From Bacillota bacterium (GTDB lineage: Bacteria; Bacillota; Clostridia; Acetivibrionales; DTU013): a DNA stretch of 7,388 bases. The position numbers and the translations under genes are program-made. The stretch lies in the NCBI GenBank assembly GCA_023426125.1, contig JAFABI010000035.1, positions 1-7,388 of the forward strand. The letters are read 5' to 3'. Each line of letters starts with the position of its first letter. The first letter of the stretch is position 1. This document shows positions 1-6,046 of this stretch, one piece after another. Under the pieces are notes generated by a model, which had not been told where the DNA came from, searched no databases, and saw only the letters and a list, made by a program, of their open reading frames with translations.

Positions 1-170
1 GGAAGTACCGCTTTTGCCTCACGGCTTCAGCTTTGAGGGTCGCATTGTCTCAACAGCTTAATACAGAATGTTACCACCTCCGCACTTGTTGATAGGTTAC
101 TGTTGACGGAACAACAGGTTCGTGATACGCTTGAAACGCAGTCGTCTCAAGCCTTCCAAACATTTATCCA
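1..170 (-). ncRNA. 5' part of a structured RNA, probably of a mobile element (IscB HEARO/omega RNA or group II intron domain I); runs off window
   Basis: No frame codes for anything recognisable here, but the minus strand holds a dense set of hairpins. In 5'-3' order they are: an 8-bp stem (CTTGAGAC/GTTTCAAG, one G-U pair, positions 151-130) with a 6-nt loop; CTGTTG/CAACAG (117-100) with a 6-nt loop; TTGAG/CTCAA (53-33) with an 11-nt loop; and a nested stem (31-10) of GCT/AGC, a purine internal loop of GAA against AAA, then GCC/GGC capped by GTGA, a GNRA tetraloop. The GNRA loop exists only in the minus-strand sense, which supports that orientation. The layout (chromosomal flank, then scaffold, then presumably an ORF further on) fits an IscB-type omega RNA, whose guide is the 5' flank. 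From memory, the GAG-11nt-CTC-AAAG block and the AGCGGTA that follows resemble IscB omega RNA. The alternative is a group II intron: GTGCG at 85-81 matches the GUGYG 5' end and the purine-rich motifs suit domain I. The 5' boundary is uncertain, and no protein partner is visible. Confidence 0.45.
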
Positions 171-172
171 TA

Positions 173-188
173 CTGCGACGTGTCGCAG
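173..188 (-). repeat. Short perfect inverted repeat abutting the permease stop codon
   Basis: Seven-base arms CTGCGAC (173-179) and GTCGCAG (182-188) are separated by two bases. The repeat starts directly after the TAA stop of the YtcP-like permease at 191-189. No T-tract follows on the minus strand, so it is not a standard intrinsic terminator. It could be a subterminal hairpin of a mobile element, the base of the structured RNA, or what remains of the operon's original downstream region. Confidence 0.55.
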
Positions 189-1130
189 TTATCCTTTTAC
201 CGCCCCTACTATCAGCCCTTTTGCAAAGTACTTCTGAAAAAACGGGAATACTACCAGCATAGGTCCTGCAGCTATAATGCACATGGCAAATGTCATTGTT
301 TCAAGGGGAAGGTCGTTTTTATTATAAACATCCATAACGATCCCTGTAGGAGAGTTTTCTGTAAGATTTTTCAGGAAATCCGCCTCCCATAGTATTTTCT
401 GCAAAAGATACTGGAGCGTTAGCAGTCGTGGGTTGGTTATGTAGATAAGAGACGTTATATAGTCATTCCACCTGCCCAACAGCAATATAAAGGCTATTGA
501 TGCTATAACCGGCTTGGATAAAGGCACTATGATTTTATAATAAACAAATAGTTCATTAGCGCCATCTATCTTTGCCGATTCAATCAAAGACTCCGGCAAA
601 CCTTTAAAAAATGTTATGAATATGAGGATATTGAAGGCTCCCACCAGTGAGGGAATAATATATACCATGAAGCTATTACTGAGTTTAAGGTATTTTGATA
701 TTAAAATATAGCTTGGAGGTGTAGGCACACTTCCCGCACCAAAAAACATCGTGAACAAGACAAAATAGATAATAATGCTTCTGAATTTAAAAATCCGTCT
801 TGATAAAGGGTATGCACACATCGACATGATAAGTGTCGATAATACTGTTCCGAGCAATGCCTGGGAAGCTGTGACCGTATACGCATCGATTATTTTCTGA
901 GGATTCTTGAATACATACCTGTAGGCTGTTAAATCGAAATGCACAGGTATTATTTTATAACCAAGATCAGCTATATCCTTTTCATTGGAAAAAGAAACCG
1001 AAATTGTATAAATAAATGGAATAATGAATGCTAACGATACAAGTATAAAAAAGGAATGAATGATGAGCATTTTTACATTCTTTGTCTTTCGCGCACTTGT
1101 ATTCTTTTTCTGTATCAGATTTTTTGCCAT
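189..1130 (-). CDS. Carbohydrate ABC importer permease, YtcP/LplC type (CUT1 family)
   Basis: This is one of two integral membrane subunits of a binding-protein-dependent importer for sugars or oligosaccharides. The protein has 313 residues, the usual length for the family. A basic N-terminus precedes a first membrane helix at about 22-45, and about five more helices follow. The ATPase-coupling EAA loop is at 184-192 (ESAKIDGAN), followed by the usual I.VPL.KP segment. The C-terminus (FQKYFAKGLIVGAVKG) is the typical YtcP/LplC ending, so the gene is complete despite the putative mobile element just after it. The start is supported by AGGAGG overlapping the upstream gene's TAG stop, about 10 nt before ATG. 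The gap to the LplB-like gene is only 14 nt, so the two are co-transcribed and should form the heterodimeric channel. The substrate cannot be read from the sequence; characterised relatives beside YesMN-type regulators handle plant cell-wall oligosaccharides. Confidence 0.93.
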   Translation of the reverse strand: MAKNLIQKKNTSARKTKNVKMLIIHSFFILVSLAFIIPFIYTISVSFSNEKDIADLGYKIIPVHFDLTAYRYVFKNPQKIIDAYTVTASQALLGTVLSTLIMSMCAYPLSRRIFKFRSIIIYFVLFTMFFGAGSVPTPPSYILISKYLKLSNSFMVYIIPSLVGAFNILIFITFFKGLPESLIESAKIDGANELFVYYKIIVPLSKPVIASIAFILLLGRWNDYITSLIYITNPRLLTLQYLLQKILWEADFLKNLTENSPTGIVMDVYNKNDLPLETMTFAMCIIAAGPMLVVFPFFQKYFAKGLIVGAVKG

Positions 1131-1144
1131 ATCTGTAATTCCTC

Positions 1145-2104
1145 CTAAAACATAGCATTTTCCGGACTGAATTTCTTAATAACCGCATTTGATAAAGTAA
1201 TAAGCACCAATCCTACTACAGATTGAAAAAATGTTATTGCAGTAGTCATACCGGGATTATTCTGCTTTAAACTTCGGAATACATAAGTATCTATAATATC
1301 CGTAGCCGGATACAGAGCACCCACATCTCTTGAAAGCTGGTAAAACAAACCAAAGTCACCTTTAAAAATATTCCCTACAGCCATTAATGTGAGCAGCGAT
1401 ATTAATGGTACAAGTGACGGAACTGATATATGCCATGTCTTTTGAAACCAATTAGCTCCATCGATAGTAGCCGCTTCATACATTTCAGAGTCTATTCCCA
1501 TCATCGCAGCGTAATACATTATAATAGAGAATCCTACGCTCTTCCACAATTGTGTTGTAATTAGTATCGCCGGCCAGTACTTAGCGTTAGAATACCAATC
1601 TATTGAGTCTCTCCCCAAAAGTGTAACAATCTGATTGAGGACCCCATGGATTGGATTAAGTAAAATATAAGAAAGATAACTTACGACTACCCAAGAAAGG
1701 AATCTGGGAAACATCATGGTTGTTTGATAAAATTTAAGAGATTTGCGGCCTGTTATCTCATAAAGCAGAATAGCAACTGCAACTGCAATAACCGTATCGA
1801 TCAGAGTAAAACCTGCACCATAGGCTACTGTATTCCTTGTAACTCTCCATGCATCCTGTGATGAAAAGAAAAATTTGAAATTTTCAAAACCAACCCACTT
1901 ACTTCCGAAGATGCCCAGATCATATCTAAAATCTTTAAAAGCAATTATATTTCCTATCATAGGTAAATAGCTGAAAATAAAAAATAAAATAAGAGCAGGC
2001 AAAGCTAATAAAAAGAGTTCCAAATTACTTCTCAAAAATGCATTACTTCTCCTGACCTGCTGAACTTTTTTATGTCCAGCAAGTGAAGTAATTACTTCCG
2101 GCAT
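1145..2104 (-). CDS. Carbohydrate ABC importer permease, LplB type (CUT1 family)
   Basis: This is the partner permease of the YtcP-like gene that follows. The protein has 319 residues. After a basic, polar N-terminus of about 28 residues come six likely membrane helices (about 29-52, 93-116, 131-151, 178-200, 230-248 and 285-308). The EAA coupling loop is clear at 209-218 (YEAATIDGAN), followed by SVPSLVPL. The LALPALILFFIFSYLPM segment and the FKDFRYDLGIFGSKWVGFENF block are typical of LplB proteins. The chosen start is preceded by a GGGGGT purine run about 7 nt upstream, a plausible though imperfect Shine-Dalgarno. It is the first gene after a 186-bp gap carrying a TATAAT -10 and repeats, so it probably heads its own transcript under the control of the upstream two-component system. 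No substrate-binding lipoprotein gene lies next to it, which is unusual for this family. Confidence 0.94.
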   Translation of the reverse strand: MPEVITSLAGHKKVQQVRRSNAFLRSNLELFLLALPALILFFIFSYLPMIGNIIAFKDFRYDLGIFGSKWVGFENFKFFFSSQDAWRVTRNTVAYGAGFTLIDTVIAVAVAILLYEITGRKSLKFYQTTMMFPRFLSWVVVSYLSYILLNPIHGVLNQIVTLLGRDSIDWYSNAKYWPAILITTQLWKSVGFSIIMYYAAMMGIDSEMYEAATIDGANWFQKTWHISVPSLVPLISLLTLMAVGNIFKGDFGLFYQLSRDVGALYPATDIIDTYVFRSLKQNNPGMTTAITFFQSVVGLVLITLSNAVIKKFSPENAMF

Positions 2105-2155
2105 ACAAATACCCCCGTGTTATGCAATTTATGTCGTACTCTGTTTCATGATTTT

Positions 2156-2185
2156 ATTATAAACTACTGTCAGATAGTATTAAAT
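2156..2185 (-). promoter_or_regulatory. Probable promoter of the permease operon, weak -35
   Basis: A perfect TATAAT -10 hexamer lies at 2161-2156 on the minus strand, about 52 bp before the LplB-like start codon. At 16-18 bp spacing there is only TTTAAT-like sequence instead of TTGACA. A consensus -10 with a poor -35 is what one expects of an activator-dependent promoter, and an activator (the AraC-type response regulator) is encoded just upstream. The hexamer is seen directly; the promoter role and activator dependence are inferred. Confidence 0.5.
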
Positions 2186-2189
2186 ACTA
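2175..2189. repeat. Inverted repeat TAGTATT-A-AATACTA, possible operator
   Basis: Perfect 7-bp arms are separated by one base (15 bp in total). The repeat overlaps the expected -35 region of the permease promoter. Its symmetry suggests a dimeric repressor or regulator rather than an AraC-type protein, which usually binds direct repeats. The region is AT-rich, so chance is a real alternative. Confidence 0.4.
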
Positions 2190-2240
2190 ATAAATTTACA
2201 ATATATGCACTGGATATACCAACTATAAAGGAAAGAAAAG

Positions 2241-2257
2241 TGACTTAATTTGACTTA
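2241..2257. promoter_or_regulatory. Direct repeat TGACTTA-ATT-TGACTTA, possible response-regulator site
   Basis: Two identical 7-mers start exactly 10 bp apart, one helical turn, between the kinase stop and the permease promoter. AraC-type domains carry two helix-turn-helix units that contact successive major grooves on one DNA face, so this geometry suits the neighbouring regulator. The site is centred about 100 bp upstream of the inferred transcription start, further than most class I activator sites. Confidence 0.35.
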
Positions 2258-2290
2258 GGTATCTTCTCTTTACGCATTATCTTTCCGACT

Positions 2291-4105
2291 TTAATCAACT
2301 CTGGGAAAAACCACCTGTACATCGGTGCCCTTCCCTTCCTCACTTTTTAGTATAACACCATACTTTTCTCCATAAATTAACTTTATCCTCTGATTTATAT
2401 TCCTTATACCGATATGGCTGCCTGCCATCAGATAATTATCACTCATCATCCGGTTTAAATCCTCTGTTTCTTCCATACTTACACCAATACCATCATCCTT
2501 CACGATGATCGTTATTGTTTCCTTATCCAGCAAATCAATTTCGATTGTAATGTTCCCTTTGCTTTTTTTGGGCTTGATTCCATGGTATACGGCATTCTCA
2601 ATAAGCGGCTGCAGGCACAATTTGATAATTTTACACTCCATGACTTTTTCATTCATGTTCCATACCACCTTAAACATATCCCTGTAACGCAGTTCCAATA
2701 TTTTAATATAAAGCTCCGACATCTCAACTTCATTTGAAATGGGAACCAGATAATTCTCCATATCCAGGCTAATTCTCAACAGGCTTGCCAATCTGGTCAA
2801 CATAATGGAAACATCGTTCTTCCCATGAAGCAATTCGATCGCCTTCCAATTAATTGTCTCCAATGTATTATACAGAAAATGCGGATTGATTTGCGCTTGC
2901 AGTGCAGCTGCCTGAGCCATGTGCAACATAACAATACGTTTTTCAAGCTCACTTTCCAGATATTTTTTAGAACTTAATGTATTTAAGATATTATTTGAAA
3001 TATATCCAACCTCACCGACTTTGTGTGAGTCCGCACTTTCGCTTTTGCCATACCACGCTTCAGGATTTTCTATAATAGACATTATATTTCTTAAAGGCTG
3101 AAATGCTCTTACAGATATCAGCAAAGAAATAATAACGCCTACTGAAAAGGCAAGTATAATAAAGTTAATAATATAATTTCTGACATTGTTTATCCGCATT
3201 TCATAATACTCCAACGGAAGCACTGAAATATAACTCCATCCAAATCTCTTGGAGGGCACACTTGAAATAACAACTTTTTTTCCATTCACAGTCTTGATTC
3301 CGGAATAAGCTTGCTCGCCCAGCTTAAAATCTTCTAAGCCGTCAATGGAATGAAAAGCTTTAAAGATTGCCGAATTTTCACTGCTGTAAATAACCAATCC
3401 GCTGTCATTTACAATATGTACATTCTGGGAAAGCTGATTTTCAGTTTGTTCAATAATATTACCAAGTTTCTCAACATCCACATTGATGATAACCATTCCA
3501 AGCCTATGGTCCTGATATGTGGAAATAGGCTTGAAAAAAGACAGAAAGTATGGATAAATATTATCTCTCTTGCGTGGGATAATTGATATTCCATCATTTT
3601 TAACCATACTAAATTCTTTATACCAGTTTTTATCCTTAAATTCACCAAGACGGCTATTTCCTGTGTCCGTAATTATATCTCCGCTCTTTTCCGAGTATAC
3701 ATAGATGGAATCCAGATATTTAAATGTATCCGTAAATGTTTTAAACGTATCAATGATTCCCGCATACTCACTCTTGTTGCCTGCATATTCGCCTTTCCCT
3801 GCATAGCTTGCATCCCCGGTGAGCATGTACATCTGTATTCCATCCTTTAAGGAAATACTGCCTGCCAATGCTTCAACCTGTTGGCAGGTCGTATCCATTA
3901 CATCCCTGATTCTATAAACTGATCCTATGTTAACTTCTTCTATTTCCTTCTCCATGATACTTGAATTATTTTTATTGACAAGATAGGTGATTCCCGTAAG
4001 GAGTAAAATGATGATCAGGTTAATGATGATAAGATTCTTAACAAAAAGGCTGTTAAATTTATAATTTCTTATATAGAACCAAATTCCTTTATTAATTCTC
4101 TTCAT
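2291..4105 (-). CDS. Sensor histidine kinase, YesM type (extracellular sensor, His_kinase PF06580, HATPase_c)
   Basis: This is a membrane-bound sensor kinase that should autophosphorylate and pass phosphate to the response regulator encoded just upstream. It has 604 residues. Helix TM1 (about 22-44) is followed by an extracellular domain (about 45-308), probably dCache-like. TM2 (about 310-333) leads into a HAMP-like linker (about 334-385). The His_kinase motif is QAQINPHFLYNTLETINW, with H409 as the expected phosphorylated histidine. The N-box is LQPLIENAVYHG (N504), and ATP-binding glycine motifs follow at DDGIGV (537-542) and GSHIGIRN (562-569). All catalytic motifs are intact. The start is supported by AGGTGG 9 nt before ATG, and it overlaps the regulator's 3' end by 14 nt, implying coupled translation. 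The ligand is unknown; the adjacent sugar permeases suggest a carbohydrate. One oddity is a run of three YAG motifs at about 101-116, in the sensor domain. Confidence 0.95.
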   Translation of the reverse strand: MKRINKGIWFYIRNYKFNSLFVKNLIIINLIIILLLTGITYLVNKNNSSIMEKEIEEVNIGSVYRIRDVMDTTCQQVEALAGSISLKDGIQMYMLTGDASYAGKGEYAGNKSEYAGIIDTFKTFTDTFKYLDSIYVYSEKSGDIITDTGNSRLGEFKDKNWYKEFSMVKNDGISIIPRKRDNIYPYFLSFFKPISTYQDHRLGMVIINVDVEKLGNIIEQTENQLSQNVHIVNDSGLVIYSSENSAIFKAFHSIDGLEDFKLGEQAYSGIKTVNGKKVVISSVPSKRFGWSYISVLPLEYYEMRINNVRNYIINFIILAFSVGVIISLLISVRAFQPLRNIMSIIENPEAWYGKSESADSHKVGEVGYISNNILNTLSSKKYLESELEKRIVMLHMAQAAALQAQINPHFLYNTLETINWKAIELLHGKNDVSIMLTRLASLLRISLDMENYLVPISNEVEMSELYIKILELRYRDMFKVVWNMNEKVMECKIIKLCLQPLIENAVYHGIKPKKSKGNITIEIDLLDKETITIIVKDDGIGVSMEETEDLNRMMSDNYLMAGSHIGIRNINQRIKLIYGEKYGVILKSEEGKGTDVQVVFPRVD

Positions 4106-5678
4106 TAATATCTTCCACCTTCAAAATATTTCTGGAATACTCCTTTGGTGTATAACCGGTGTACTTCTTAAAGAGCCTGATAAAGTATTTGCTGCTTTTA
4201 TATCCGACCTTCTTACAGATTTCGTAAATCCGGTAGCGGTTTTCCTTCAATAGTTCAATAGACTTTTTCATTCTTACATGGATCAGATAATCACTAAAGT
4301 TTTCGCCGGTACATTGTTTGAAAAGCCGACTGAAATATGCCGGATTGAGAAATACATACTCTGAAAGATCATCGAGAGAAATATCCTTAAAATAGTTTTT
4401 TTCAACAAATTCACGGGCTTTGGTAATAATCGAATTTGATGAGTTTTCGTTCAACTCGCTAATACTCTTTACAATGATTGTTATTGTATTTTCACACCAT
4501 TTTTTAATCTGGCTAAATTCACTCAAAAGCATTACAGCCCTATAATCAAACCTTTCTCCCGTAACTTCACGCAAGTTAATCCCTAAGGCTGCAAATTTCC
4601 CGTATATAACTGCAAAAATGTTACTGCAGTATAACTGCTGCAGTTCCAATTTCATACCCGAAATTCCTTCCATAAATCCCTGTAGCATCATTTTTACTTC
4701 TGACAGATTTCCCTGATTAATTTCCGAAACAAAAAGCTTAAGTTTTTCCGACTGTATTTCTTCTATATTGGAGATAAATAAATCATTCTTATTACTGAAT
4801 TCCAGTTCACTTTTTGACAGTTCCTGCAGACTTTCATATTTTTTATCTATCCTGAATAATACTTCCAAATGAAAAATTTCGTTTAAATCTTTCTTTTTCT
4901 TCTCCAAATCATTAGCAACTGTTAAGTCTTCATTCATATCATTTTTTCGGTTTAGTAAGGCTATAAACATAAGCTTGTTATCCTGCCTGTTTACCTCATA
5001 ATAACTGACGTCACCATTATCACCCCTGAAAAAGTTTCTAATGACGCCATTGAAGCCTTCCTTCCCATATATCCAGCTTTGCTGCAGAAATTGCTCATGA
5101 TCCTTGATTTCAACATGGATTAACCGGCATGGACTATTTGTAACGTCCATATTGATTCCAAGCAAATACAGTCTCTTTTTTATCTCCTTCTCATCTTTTA
5201 AAACTCCCATATAAAGATCGATAAAAAACTGCTCTTTCAAAGCGGGAATCATTTCATTGAACCGTTCTCGTTCCAGTTTGCTTTTAGTTTGTTCCAGCCT
5301 GTCAGCATCCAATTTTATCCTTAAATCAGTAAAAATCTTCGTTAACTCATCAAGGTCAGTAGGTTTCAGCAGATAATGCTCCACATTATATTCAATAGCT
5401 TTTTTGGCATAATTAAACTCTTTAAAGCCACTCAATATAACCACTTTTATATAAGGTTTACACTCGTAAACAAATTTTGCTATCTCAAGCCCGGAGATAT
5501 CATCCATTTGAATGTCTGTTAGTACGACATCGGCATCATGTGCCTTTAAGTATTCGATGGTTTCCTTTCCGTCCCTAAAGGATGCCTCGACTTCAAATCC
5601 CATTTCACTCCAGTCAATTAACCGCGATAAACCCTCTCTTATTGCTTCCTCATCGTCTACAATAATCATTTTATACAT
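4092..5678 (-). CDS. Response regulator, YesN/AraC type (REC plus two-HTH AraC domain)
   Basis: This cytoplasmic transcription regulator is the partner of the YesM-like kinase. It has 528 residues. The N-terminal receiver domain (about 3-120) has the acidic pair D8/D9, the phospho-acceptor D55 in VVLTDIQM, S83 in VVILSGF and K105 in YLLKP. A charged, probably coiled-coil linker (about 112-140) and a poorly conserved middle region of the sort usual in YesN-like proteins follow. The C-terminal AraC-type DNA-binding domain (about 416-516) has both helix-turn-helix units: SLDDLSEYVFLNPAYFSRLF and the segment around EICKKVGYKSSKYFIRLFK, with the family-typical GYTPKEYS ending. I chose the ATG at 5678 because AAGGGTGGG lies 6 nt upstream and the receiver begins at once (MYKMIIVDDE). 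A longer frame opens at 5756 but would add 26 atypical residues over the promoter. The gene overlaps the kinase by 14 nt and probably activates the permease operon. Confidence 0.95.
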   Translation of the reverse strand: MYKMIIVDDEEAIREGLSRLIDWSEMGFEVEASFRDGKETIEYLKAHDADVVLTDIQMDDISGLEIAKFVYECKPYIKVVILSGFKEFNYAKKAIEYNVEHYLLKPTDLDELTKIFTDLRIKLDADRLEQTKSKLERERFNEMIPALKEQFFIDLYMGVLKDEKEIKKRLYLLGINMDVTNSPCRLIHVEIKDHEQFLQQSWIYGKEGFNGVIRNFFRGDNGDVSYYEVNRQDNKLMFIALLNRKNDMNEDLTVANDLEKKKKDLNEIFHLEVLFRIDKKYESLQELSKSELEFSNKNDLFISNIEEIQSEKLKLFVSEINQGNLSEVKMMLQGFMEGISGMKLELQQLYCSNIFAVIYGKFAALGINLREVTGERFDYRAVMLLSEFSQIKKWCENTITIIVKSISELNENSSNSIITKAREFVEKNYFKDISLDDLSEYVFLNPAYFSRLFKQCTGENFSDYLIHVRMKKSIELLKENRYRIYEICKKVGYKSSKYFIRLFKKYTGYTPKEYSRNILKVEDINEEN

Positions 5679-5684
5679 ATGGAA

Positions 5685-5693
5685 CCCACCCTT
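5685..5693 (-). promoter_or_regulatory. Ribosome binding site that fixes the regulator start
   Basis: AAGGGTGGG on the minus strand ends 6 nt before the ATG at 5678. It supports this start over the in-frame ATG at 5756, which sits inside the palindrome and promoter and has no purine-rich element at the right distance. Confidence 0.7.
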
Positions 5694-5715
5694 GATATGT
5701 TTGTTTATCTTTTTT

Positions 5716-5745
5716 ATAATAACATAATATTTTTTATGATGTCTA
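5716..5745 (-). promoter_or_regulatory. Probable promoter of the regulator-kinase operon
   Basis: On the minus strand, TAGACA (5745-5740, five of six matches to TTGACA) and TATTAT (5721-5716, five of six to TATAAT) are 18 bp apart. They lie about 40 bp before the regulator's ATG, in a very AT-rich stretch. The -35 hexamer is inside the 18-bp palindrome, so binding there would affect the promoter. The prediction is by eye only. Confidence 0.5.
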
Positions 5746-5756
5746 TATATAGACAT
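5739..5756. repeat. Perfect 18-bp palindrome ATGTCTATATATAGACAT, candidate operator
   Basis: The sequence equals its own reverse complement over all 18 bases, with no central spacer. It overlaps the -35 of the regulator-kinase promoter. That position fits an operator for a dimeric regulator, or autoregulation, better than a hairpin, because there is no loop and no T-tract. The protein that would bind is not identifiable here. Confidence 0.5.
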
Positions 5757-5979
5757 AGCTGAAGCATCAATATATTTTTTACCAGGTAATAGCCCCTATA
5801 CAAATCATTTTAAGCTTCATCTCTGCTAAAAATATAAAACTATTATCGATTGCCGCCCGCGGTTGAAGAGAGAATATTCCGCTTCCACAAAGCGGATGGG
5901 ATGAGCTGCGTTTTTAATTGCAGTTTGAAACCAATCTCTAAAAACTAAAAACGCCTATAAATAAAGGGTTTGAGCATAG
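5757..5979. other. Non-coding spacer with two inverted repeats, function unknown
   Basis: No coding frame is convincing here. On the plus strand there are two imperfectly nested hairpin candidates: TCCGCTT/AAGCGGA (5878-5884 and 5890-5896, 5-nt loop) and GCGTTTTTA/TAAAAACGC (5908-5916 and 5946-5954, 29-nt spacer). A short GC-rich patch with CCGCGG is at 5857-5862, unlike the AT-rich surroundings. I recognise no known riboswitch consensus. It could be a leader RNA, a small RNA, or the remains of a small non-autonomous element. Confidence 0.35.
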
Positions 5980-6031
5980 AAAAAACGGTTGATATATGGA
6001 CATTCCAAAATAAATGTCCATATATCAACCG
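5980..6031 (-). terminator. Strong intrinsic terminator of the ABC-2 export cassette
   Basis: Arms CGGTTGATATATGGACAT (5986-6003) and its exact complement (6014-6031) form a perfect 18-bp stem with a 10-nt loop. On the minus strand six T residues follow at 5985-5980. The stem begins 15 nt after the permease stop codon at 6047. On the plus strand there is no T-tract after the stem, so it acts in one direction. A perfect stem of this length is longer than most intrinsic terminators. Confidence 0.9.
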
Positions 6032-6046
6032 CCGTTCAATCGTGGC

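Noticed and set aside
1..188. TnpB (IS200/IS605) omega RNA on the plus strand reading outward into the permease gene
   Set aside because: Hairpin features such as the GNRA loop make sense only on the minus strand, and no plus-strand frame resembles a TnpB C-terminus. Not fully excluded.
140..200. ATGA or GTGA insertion-site motif recalled for HEARO elements
   Set aside because: I could not find either tetramer on the minus strand near the likely left boundary, so it gives no support for the HEARO assignment.
97..282. Minus-strand open frame of 61 codons across the permease 3' end and the hairpin region
   Set aside because: It overlaps the complete YtcP-like permease in another frame, has no recognisable domain, and crosses structured RNA; it is a shadow frame.
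2190..2290. Intrinsic terminator between the kinase and the permease operon
   Set aside because: No stem followed by a T-tract is visible on the minus strand, so read-through from the kinase gene is possible.
5679..5756. Longer N-terminus for the response regulator starting at 5756
   Set aside because: The extra 26 residues precede a normal receiver-domain start, the ATG is inside the palindrome and promoter, and the good ribosome binding site serves the ATG at 5678.
5757..5979. Known riboswitch or T-box leader before the regulator gene
   Set aside because: I found none of the conserved cores I know (for example cyclic-di-GMP, SAM, TPP or T-box motifs), and the best promoter lies downstream of this stretch.
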